From an uncultured Lachnospiraceae bacterium (lineage in GTDB: Bacteria; Bacillota; Clostridia; Lachnospirales; Lachnospiraceae), in NCBI GenBank assembly GCA_902803635.1, contig CADCQU010000215.1, positions 1 through 13,635 of the forward strand: a DNA stretch of 13,635 nucleotides. Direction: 5' to 3'. Position 1 is the stretch's first letter. Every line of letters begins with the position of its first letter. Made by a program: the position numbers and the translations under genes. Positions 6,009-12,321 of the stretch are shown in pieces. The notes under the pieces were generated by a model that was not told the DNA's origin, did not search any database, and saw only the letters and a program-made list of their open reading frames with translations.

Positions 6009-7244
6009 ATGTACACGTTGGAAGACATCGCGAAGGTTGATCCGGAGGTCGCAGGCCTCATCCAGGCGGAATTTGAGCGCCAGAACTCCCACATCGAGCT
6101 GATTGCTTCGGAGAACTGGGCGAGCAAGGCCGTCATGTCGGCCATGGGTTCCGTTCTCACCAACAAATACGCCGAAGGTTACCCGGGCCACCGCTATTAC
6201 GGCGGCTGCCAGTGCGTCGACGAAATCGAGCAGCTGGCCATCGACCGTGCCAAGGAGCTTTTCGGCTGCACCTACGCCAATGTCCAGCCCCACTCCGGTG
6301 CCCAGGCGAACTTTGCCGTTTTCTTCGCGCTTTTGAAGCCCGGCGATACCTTCATGGGCATGAGCCTCGACGAGGGCGGCCACCTCTCCCACGGTTCGTC
6401 GGCAAATGTTTCCGGCACCTACTTTCACGCGGTTCCCTACGGCGTGGATGCAAATGGCTTCATCGACTACGATGCCTGCGAGCGCATCGCGAAGGAGTGC
6501 AAGCCAAAGCTCATCATCGCCGGTGCCTCCGCCTACTGCCGGACCATCGATTTTGCGCGGATGCGTGCGATCGCGGATTCCGTCGGCGCTTACCTCATGG
6601 TGGACATGGCCCACATCGCCGGCCTCGTGGCCACCGGCCAGCATCCGAGCCCGATTCCGTATGCGGACGTTGTCACGACGACGACCCACAAGACCCTCCG
6701 CGGCCCGCGCGGCGGCATGATCCTCTCCTCGGCCGAATTTGCCAAGGAGCACAAGCTCAACAAATGCATCTTCCCGGGAACGCAGGGCGGCCCGCTGATG
6801 CACGTCATCGCCGCGAAGGCCGTCATGCTCAAGGAGGACCTCTCCGACGAGTACAAGGAGTACGGCCGCCGCATCGTCGAGAACGCGAAGGCGCTGGCGA
6901 AGGGCCTGACCGATCGCGGCGTGAAGCTCGTGAGCGGCGGAACCGACAACCACCTCATGCTTGTCGACCTCCGCGGCACCGGCATCACCGGCAAGGAGCT
7001 GGAGGCGCGTCTTGACAGTGCGCATATCACGGCAAATAAGAACACGGTTCCGCAGGAGCCGCTCTCGCCCTTCGTCACCTCCGGCGTCCGTCTCGGCACC
7101 CCGGCGGTCACGACCCGCGGCATGAACACGGAGGATATGGACGTCATCGCAGAGGCCATCGCTCTCGTCATCAAGGACGAGGCAAATGTCCCCGCCGCTC
7201 GCGCCCTCGTCAAGACCCTCACTGACAAATATCCGCTGGACTAA
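6009..7244 (+). CDS. glyA: Serine hydroxymethyltransferase
   Basis: The 411-residue PLP enzyme interconverts serine and glycine while charging tetrahydrofolate with a one-carbon unit. The start at 6009 follows GAGGAGG and gives the normal family N-terminus ([18 protein letters not shown]). The frame stays open upstream to 5748, but that part is leader RNA and unlike GlyA. Motifs include [10 protein letters not shown] near residue 30, [17 protein letters not shown], and [14 protein letters not shown], with K228 as the PLP-binding lysine. The length is normal and no key residue is missing. It has its own leader and a terminator before it, so it is probably expressed separately from dnaB. The small peptide gene 21 nt downstream is likely cotranscribed. 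Confidence 0.97.
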   Translation: MYTLEDIAKVDPEVAGLIQAEFERQNSHIELIASENWASKAVMSAMGSVLTNKYAEGYPGHRYYGGCQCVDEIEQLAIDRAKELFGCTYANVQPHSGAQANFAVFFALLKPGDTFMGMSLDEGGHLSHGSSANVSGTYFHAVPYGVDANGFIDYDACERIAKECKPKLIIAGASAYCRTIDFARMRAIADSVGAYLMVDMAHIAGLVATGQHPSPIPYADVVTTTTHKTLRGPRGGMILSSAEFAKEHKLNKCIFPGTQGGPLMHVIAAKAVMLKEDLSDEYKEYGRRIVENAKALAKGLTDRGVKLVSGGTDNHLMLVDLRGTGITGKELEARLDSAHITANKNTVPQEPLSPFVTSGVRLGTPAVTTRGMNTEDMDVIAEAIALVIKDEANVPAARALVKTLTDKYPLD

Positions 7245-7265
7245 GAACCGAAACAGGAGAGAAAT

Positions 7266-7367
7266 ATGTTCAAGAAGAAATCCCAGAGAATTATAGCGGG
7301 CGTCATCTGCGCCATCATCGTCGCCGCCATGGTCCTGGCCGTCCTGATGCCGGCCTTCGGACATTGA
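7266..7367 (+). CDS. Small single-span membrane peptide, 33 residues
   Basis: The reading frame begins MFKKKSQRIIAGVIC and ends AVLMPAFGH. A short basic N-terminus (Lys3-5, Arg8) precedes one hydrophobic helix (about residues 9-30), so the peptide should sit in the membrane with its N-terminus inside. AGGAGA (7255-7260) lies 5 nt before the ATG, good evidence for translation. It begins 21 nt after the glyA stop and ends before the downstream repeat and terminator. It resembles the general shape of short membrane peptides such as Prli42 in Firmicutes, but I do not recognise its family and assign no function. It is short enough for gene finders to miss. Confidence 0.65.
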   Translation: MFKKKSQRIIAGVICAIIVAAMVLAVLMPAFGH

Positions 7368-7376
7368 ATAATTGCC

Positions 7377-7414
7377 TGTCATCCTGAGCCGAGCGCAGCG
7401 AGAGCGAAGGATCT
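7377..7414. repeat. Dispersed intergenic repeat (TCATCCTGAGC...GAAGGATCT type)
   Basis: This 38-base stretch begins TGTCATCCTGAGC and ends GAGCGAAGGATCT, with ATCCT and AGGAT as outer inverted arms. It strongly resembles an intergenic element that I recall from many unrelated bacterial genomes, including gut species. Such elements behave like REP-type palindromes and usually lie just after genes, as here. The assignment is from memory of the consensus. Confidence 0.55.
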
Positions 7415-7418
7415 TATG

Positions 7419-7467
7419 AAAAAAACCGGCGTTCCCCCCTTGAACGGAGAGGAACGCCGGTTTTTTT
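7419..7467. terminator. Bidirectional terminator between glyA unit and sensor kinase
   Basis: ACCGGCGTTCC (7425-7435) pairs perfectly with GGAACGCCGGT (7451-7461) around a 15-base loop. An A run precedes it (7419-7425) and a T run follows it (7461-7467), so it should end transcription from both sides: the glyA unit on the plus strand and the mutS2 operon on the minus strand. It lies 38 bases beyond the kinase stop. Confidence 0.88.
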
Positions 7468-7504
7468 ATATACAGAGCCGCGGAGCGAACATTTGCCACA
7501 TCCC

Positions 7505-8911
7505 TCACACCAGCACCAGCGAGAACACGAACTCGGTCCCTGTGTTCTCCGTGCTGGTCACCGTGATGGTCTGCCCGTGGGCCGTGAGGATCTCCTTCAC
7601 GATGGAAAGCCCGAGGCCGGAACCCTTCCGGTCCTTCCCCCGCGAGGTATCCCCCTTGAAGGAACGGTCAAAGATGCGCGGAAGGTCGGAGGCGGGAATG
7701 CCCATGCCCTCGTCCCGCACCGAGACGAAGCATTTGCCGTGGCGGATCGAGGATTCGAGCTCGATGGCCGCGCCGCGGTCGCTGAACTTGATGGCATTGT
7801 CGAGGAGGTTGTAGATGACCTGCTGGATCTTCTCGCGGTCCGCCCGCACGAGGAGCTCGTCGCCGGTCAGAAGAAGGCGGATGGAAATCTTCTTCTTCCG
7901 GCAGGAACCTTCGAAGACCTCCGCCGTTGCACGGAGCAGGGCGTTGATATCGAAATCCGACAGGGTGAGGGTTGCCTCGCCCGTCTTCATTTTTTCCAGC
8001 GAGAGCACCTGCGAGGTCAGCTTTTCCAGCCGCTCCGCCTCCCCGCGGATGACCGCAAGGTAGTGCGCGTGCATTTCCGGCGGGATTGTGCCGTCCGTCA
8101 TGGCCTCCGAGAAGCCCTTGATGGAGGTGAGCGGCGAGCGCAGGTCGTGGCTGATGTTCGCGAGGAAGGCCGTCTGGTACTCGTTGCTCTTTTTGAGCTC
8201 GATGGCCATGAGGTTCAGGGTGCTGGCCAGCTCGCCCAGCTCGTCCCGCGCCTCGTGGTGGATGCGGTGAGAGAGGTTGCCCGAGGCAAATTGCCGCGCC
8301 CCGTAGGTGATTTCCTGCAGGGGGCGGTCGATGGCGAGGACGAAGAAAAGAAGGAGGCTTAAGGCCAGTGCAAGGTTAACGGCGACCACGATGTCCACAA
8401 CCCACATAAGCTCCTCGCGCTCGGCCTCCACGATGGACATCGGCAGGCAGACCGCAACGTAGCCCTGCGGGCGGTAATCATCGAGGACGGGCAGAAGGAC
8501 GGAGAGATGGCTCTCGGAATAATATCCGAAGAAATCGCCGATTTCATAGAAGCCGGGGCCGAAGGAGGCATAGTTGAACTCCCTTAGTGTCCCCTGGGGC
8601 TCCTCCGAGTAGCTCTTTGAAGAGTCGAGGAGAACTTGCCCGGAAAGGTCAAGGAGCAGGATGCGGGCGTCATTTGCCTCCGTAAGGAACTGGCTGCTTG
8701 CATGGAAATGCCGGAGGAGGTCGCCTTCGTCCGTGGAGTTCCGTGTGTCATGGGCAACAATCTCCTGCGCCAGCCGGTAGAGGCTCTCGGCATGGGTTTT
8801 TACCCGTTCGTCCTCCACCAGCTGCCGCCCGAGGAGCGAGGCCACGAAAAAGGAGAGGAGCGCCAGAAGGAAGTACAGCCCGGATATTTTCAGTAAAAGC
8901 CCGCGCTTCAT
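7505..8911 (-). CDS. Membrane sensor histidine kinase (HAMP, HisKA, HATPase)
   Basis: The 468-residue kinase should autophosphorylate on a histidine and pass the phosphate to the regulator encoded just before it. Membrane segments lie at about 8-28 and 170-194, enclosing an extracellular sensor of about 140 residues with the stretch ARILLLDLSGQVLLDSS. The HAMP domain covers about 195-245. The phosphoacceptor is H255 in ISHDLRSPL. The ATPase domain shows N368/N372 (NLLDNAIKF), the G1 box D400-G404 (DEGMG) and the G2 box GSGLGLSIV at about 430-438. All catalytic boxes are intact. The start is 3 nt after the regulator stop, suggesting translational coupling. The signal is unknown; the sensor looks like the PhoR/ResE type only in a general way. 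Confidence 0.93.
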   Translation of the reverse strand: MKRGLLLKISGLYFLLALLSFFVASLLGRQLVEDERVKTHAESLYRLAQEIVAHDTRNSTDEGDLLRHFHASSQFLTEANDARILLLDLSGQVLLDSSKSYSEEPQGTLREFNYASFGPGFYEIGDFFGYYSESHLSVLLPVLDDYRPQGYVAVCLPMSIVEAEREELMWVVDIVVAVNLALALSLLLFFVLAIDRPLQEITYGARQFASGNLSHRIHHEARDELGELASTLNLMAIELKKSNEYQTAFLANISHDLRSPLTSIKGFSEAMTDGTIPPEMHAHYLAVIRGEAERLEKLTSQVLSLEKMKTGEATLTLSDFDINALLRATAEVFEGSCRKKKISIRLLLTGDELLVRADREKIQQVIYNLLDNAIKFSDRGAAIELESSIRHGKCFVSVRDEGMGIPASDLPRIFDRSFKGDTSRGKDRKGSGLGLSIVKEILTAHGQTITVTSTENTGTEFVFSLVLV

Positions 8912-8914
8912 GGC

Positions 8915-9622
8915 TCACACCTTCACCTCGAATTTGTACCCAATCCCCCAAACCGTCGCGATCCGCCAGGTGGCGTGGTCGTGGATTTTTTCGCGAAGCC
9001 TTTTAATATGCACATCGACCGTCCGCGTATCCCCCACGTATTCATAGCCCCAGATGTGGTCAAGAAGCTGCTCCCGCGTAAAGACCTGGTTCGGCTGCGA
9101 CGCGAGGAAGTAGAGCAGCTCCAGCTCCTTCGGAGGCATTTCGACGTTCTCCCCCCGGTAGGTCACGGAATAGTTGGTCCGGTTCACCTCAAGGTCCGGG
9201 TAGCGGGCGATTTTTGCACCCTTCGGCGTCGCGACCGTAAGGGTCGGCACGGCCTTGTAACGCCGGAGCACGGCCTTTACCCGCGCTACCAGCTCCTTCG
9301 AGTCGAAGGGCTTGATGATGTAGTCATCAGCCCCCAGCTCCAGCCCGAGCACCTTGTCGAAGGTTTCGCCCTTGGCGGAGAGCATGATGATCGGCGTGTC
9401 CTTCTGCGCCCGGATTTCACGGCAGACCTGGTACCCGTCCTTCCCCGGAAGCATGAGGTCGAGCAGCACCAGGTCCGGCTGGAAGGTCGTAAAAAGCCGA
9501 AGCGCCTCCTCGCCGTCCTCCGCCGTCTTCGTCTCGAACATTTCCTTTCCCAGATAGAGGGATATCAAATCCGCTATATGCATATCGTCATCAACAATTA
9601 ATATTTTCTGTTTATCAGACAT
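8915..9622 (-). CDS. OmpR/PhoB-family response regulator
   Basis: The 235-residue DNA-binding regulator has a receiver domain (about 1-120) with acidic D11-D12, phosphoacceptor D55 in LVLLDLMLPG, S82 and K104. The winged-helix domain (about 135-233) includes KELELLYFLA, TREQLLDHIWGYEY and the recognition helix region TVDVHIKRLREKI. It should bind promoter DNA when phosphorylated by the kinase encoded 3 nt downstream. The ribosome binding site is an unusual G-run (AGGGGGG) about 6 nt upstream. The gene starts 13 nt after the mutS2 stop. The targets cannot be read from this window. Confidence 0.94.
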   Translation of the reverse strand: MSDKQKILIVDDDMHIADLISLYLGKEMFETKTAEDGEEALRLFTTFQPDLVLLDLMLPGKDGYQVCREIRAQKDTPIIMLSAKGETFDKVLGLELGADDYIIKPFDSKELVARVKAVLRRYKAVPTLTVATPKGAKIARYPDLEVNRTNYSVTYRGENVEMPPKELELLYFLASQPNQVFTREQLLDHIWGYEYVGDTRTVDVHIKRLREKIHDHATWRIATVWGIGYKFEVKV

Positions 9623-9635
9623 AAGTACCCCCCTA

Positions 9636-12005
9636 TTATTTCAACTCCGCAATTGTCACGCCTGCGTCTCCCTCTCCGTATTCGCCGAGGCGGAAGCTCT
9701 TCACATGCTTGTTTTTCTTCAAATATCCGTGGACGCCCGTCCGGAGCGCGCCGGTCCCCTTCCCGTGCACGATTCGCACGGATGGCAAATGCGCGAGCGC
9801 CGCGTCGTCGAGGAATTTGTCGAGTTCCATCGTGGCCTCACTCACGGTCTTGCCGAGAAGGTTAATCTCCGTGGTTGCATTTGCCGACTTCTGCATCCGG
9901 AGCTTCCCGGTCGAGGTCTTCTCCATGCCCGGCCCCTTGATTTCCGTCTCGTCAATTTTTTCGAGGTCGGTCATCCGCACCTTCGTCCGCATGATGCCGA
10001 GCGTCACGAAGAGCCAGCCCTTCGAATCCGGCAGGCTGCTCACCGTGCCCTTGAGGTTTAAGCTGATGACCCGCACCGCGTCCCCGATGTGGATGTCCTT
10101 CACCGTGAGGTTCCCCTCGCTCTTTTTCTCGGAAATGTCCCCGATGCGTTCGTTCATCTCCCCGATGCGCGTCCGCAGCTCCTGCCGTACCTGCTCCATC
10201 TCCTTGCCGGAGGGGATTCCGCCGTGCTTGGCGAAATAGCTGATGGCCTTGTCCGCGGCATCCTTCGCCTCCTGGAGGATCTGGCGGGCCTCCTGGGAGG
10301 ATGCGGCGATCATTTTCTGCTTCTGCTCCTCCAAATGCGCCTTCTGGTATTCCAAATCCTTCTGCAGCCGTTCGACCTCGCGCCGTGTGGCCTCGGCCGT
10401 CTCCTTCTCCTTCTCAAGGCTCCGACGACGGGCCTCCAAATCCGAGATTACGTCCTCGAAGGTCTCGGCCTGATCGGAGAGCAAGCCCTTCGCCTCCTCG
10501 ATGATGGCTTCGGAGAGTCCTAATTTTCTGGATATGGCAAATGCGTTGCTCTTACCGGGGACTCCGATGAGGAGCCGGTAGGTGGGCGAGAGCGTTTCCA
10601 CGTCAAATTCGCAGGAGGCGTTCTCGACGCCGGGCGTCTGCAGCGCGTAAATCTTGATCTCGCTGTAGTGCGTGGTCGCGAGCGTGCGGATGCCTCGCTG
10701 GTGGAGGCTGTCTAGGATAGCCACGGCGAGCGCGGCGCCCTCCGTCGGGTCCGTCCCGGCGCCCAGCTCGTCGAAGAGCACGAGCGAGTCCGGCGCGGCC
10801 ACATCCAGAAACTCCACGATATTGGTCATATGGGAAGAGAAGGTTGACAGGCTTTGCTCAATGCTCTGCTCGTCGCCGATGTCCGCGTAAACCTCGGAGA
10901 AGAGGGAAATGCGGCTGCGGTCGCCGGCCGGGATATGGAGGCCGGAGAGTCCCATGAGGACGAGAAGGCCGGTCGTCTTGAGCGTCACGGTCTTGCCGCC
11001 GGTGTTCGGGCCGGTGATGACCAGAAGGTCGAAATCCTCCCCGAGTCGCACGTCGATCGGGACGACTTTCTTCTTATTAATAAGGGGGTGGCGGGCCTTC
11101 CGCAGCTCGATGACGCGGTCCATACCGACCAGCGGCTTCGTGGCGTTCATGTCCACCGCGAGCTTCGCACGGGCGAAGATGAAGTCGAGGGAACGCATGC
11201 CCTCGTAGTCCGCGCGGATGAAGCCGGTGCTCTGCGCAAGCTCCTCGGAGAGCCGCGCAAGAATGGCCTCGATCTCTTTTTGCTCCGCGATCTCCAGCTC
11301 GCGGATCTCGTTGTTAAGCCGGACGACCGAGGCCGGCTCGATGAAAATGGTCGAGCCGGAGGAGCTCATGTCGTGGACGAGGCCGGAGACCTGCCCCTTG
11401 TGCTCCGCCTTGACCGGGATGCAGTACCGCCCGTCGCGGGTCGTGACCAGTGCGTCCTGGAGGTATCCTGGATGCGAGGAGATGATCTTATTGAGCTCCG
11501 TGTGGATGCGCTCGCCCGCCGCCTTGATGTTCCGGCGGATGTTGCGCAGGTTCGAGGAGGCCGTGTCCGCAATCTCGTCCTCCGAGAGGATGCAGCGGCG
11601 CACCTCCGCGACCGTCTGCGTAAGCGGCTCCAGTGAGCGGAAGAGCGGGTCGAGCACGTCGTCCGGCGTGTCCTCGCGATCATGCCGACCGTAGGCCCGC
11701 ACCAGGGCCGCGTTCTCCAGCATTTTCGTGATCGTCAGAATCTCGTGGATGCCGAGGCTGCTCCCCAGCTCCAGACGCCTGAGCGAGAGTCCCACGTCCG
11801 CCGTGTTCCCGAAGGAAATGCTCCCCTTCGCGAAAATCCGGCTCACCGCCGCCGCCGTCTCCGCCTGCATTTGCTCAATCTCCGGCAGGCTGTCCTTCGG
11901 CAGAAGGGCGCGGCAAAGCTCCTTCCCCGGCTGCGAGCTCGCATGCTCCTCCAGCATTTGCAAAATCTTATCGTATTCCAGCGTTTTCAACGCCTTCTCA
12001 TTCAT
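9636..12005 (-). CDS. mutS2: MutS2 (MutS-type ATPase with KOW and Smr domains)
   Basis: The 789-residue protein belongs to the MutS2 family, linked to suppression of homologous recombination and, in Bacillus subtilis, to rescue of collided ribosomes. The MutS-type core and ATPase contain the Walker A motif GPNTGGKT with K338, and LVLFDELGAGTDPTEG as Walker B. A long charged coiled coil spans about 510-590, followed by a KOW-like segment (IGDAVRVISLNLKGTV) and a C-terminal Smr domain with H747 (VHGKGTGALR). The Smr LDLRG-type motif reads INLLG, with N715 where many Smr nucleases have Asp. I chose ATG at 12005 because a G-run lies 8 nt upstream; a GTG at 12014 would add three residues. It is first in an operon with the two-component genes. 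Confidence 0.95.
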   Translation of the reverse strand: MNEKALKTLEYDKILQMLEEHASSQPGKELCRALLPKDSLPEIEQMQAETAAAVSRIFAKGSISFGNTADVGLSLRRLELGSSLGIHEILTITKMLENAALVRAYGRHDREDTPDDVLDPLFRSLEPLTQTVAEVRRCILSEDEIADTASSNLRNIRRNIKAAGERIHTELNKIISSHPGYLQDALVTTRDGRYCIPVKAEHKGQVSGLVHDMSSSGSTIFIEPASVVRLNNEIRELEIAEQKEIEAILARLSEELAQSTGFIRADYEGMRSLDFIFARAKLAVDMNATKPLVGMDRVIELRKARHPLINKKKVVPIDVRLGEDFDLLVITGPNTGGKTVTLKTTGLLVLMGLSGLHIPAGDRSRISLFSEVYADIGDEQSIEQSLSTFSSHMTNIVEFLDVAAPDSLVLFDELGAGTDPTEGAALAVAILDSLHQRGIRTLATTHYSEIKIYALQTPGVENASCEFDVETLSPTYRLLIGVPGKSNAFAISRKLGLSEAIIEEAKGLLSDQAETFEDVISDLEARRRSLEKEKETAEATRREVERLQKDLEYQKAHLEEQKQKMIAASSQEARQILQEAKDAADKAISYFAKHGGIPSGKEMEQVRQELRTRIGEMNERIGDISEKKSEGNLTVKDIHIGDAVRVISLNLKGTVSSLPDSKGWLFVTLGIMRTKVRMTDLEKIDETEIKGPGMEKTSTGKLRMQKSANATTEINLLGKTVSEATMELDKFLDDAALAHLPSVRIVHGKGTGALRTGVHGYLKKNKHVKSFRLGEYGEGDAGVTIAELK

Positions 12006-12014
12006 CCAAAGCAC

Positions 12015-12321
12015 CCCCGTTCTTCATGATATTTTAAGTGCCGGGCTCCCTGTCCGTCCCCGGCAAAGCAGTCTGACATTTTCCATAAATTTCTACATAT
12101 ACATTGTACTCCAAACCGGCCCATTGGGAAAGCAATTCTTTTCTTTTTCTAACAAGTTTGACCAAATGAAAAAATTCCCGAGAAACATTATGGAAACGTT
12201 CCAAAACATTCATATTCTGTTCACATCTATTTGCTAAAGTATTTTTAATGATTTTTCGGGCAGGTTTTGTTTATTTTGACGCAATAGGTGCAAAACTGGA
12301 GTATTCACAGAAGCATAGGTG
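12015..12321. promoter_or_regulatory. AT-rich divergent region between mutS2 and the HtrA-like gene
   Basis: These bases hold no supported gene and are far more AT-rich than their surroundings, as expected for divergent promoters. For mutS2, a minus-strand -10 TACAAT (12103-12108 in plus coordinates) is possible but has no convincing -35. For the plus-strand gene, TTGACG at 12276-12281 is a good -35, but TATTCA (12302-12307) is 20 bp away. TGCCGGG (12039-12045) and CCCGGCA (12059-12065) form a 7-bp stem in the mutS2 leader. Confidence 0.4.
12191..12204 (+). promoter_or_regulatory. cre-like operator candidate
   Basis: TGGAAACGTTCCAA contains the inverted arms TGGAA and TTCCA around ACG. Against the CcpA-site pattern TGNAANCGNTNNCA it matches eight of nine fixed positions. 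It lies about 130 bases before the HtrA-like gene and 185 from mutS2. Such degenerate patterns occur by chance, so this is tentative. Confidence 0.22.

Noticed and set aside
5874..7508. 544-codon open frame on the minus strand opposite glyA
   Set aside because: It is antisense to a clear glyA, its translation matches no family that I know, and it crosses the bidirectional terminator.
7493..8362. 289-codon plus-strand frame opposite the sensor kinase
   Set aside because: The kinase on the minus strand has all catalytic boxes, while this frame has no recognisable domain.
10089..10523. Leu-rich plus-strand frame resembling a membrane protein
   Set aside because: It is the antisense of the MutS2 coiled-coil region; Lys/Glu codons read backwards give Leu/Phe/Ser.
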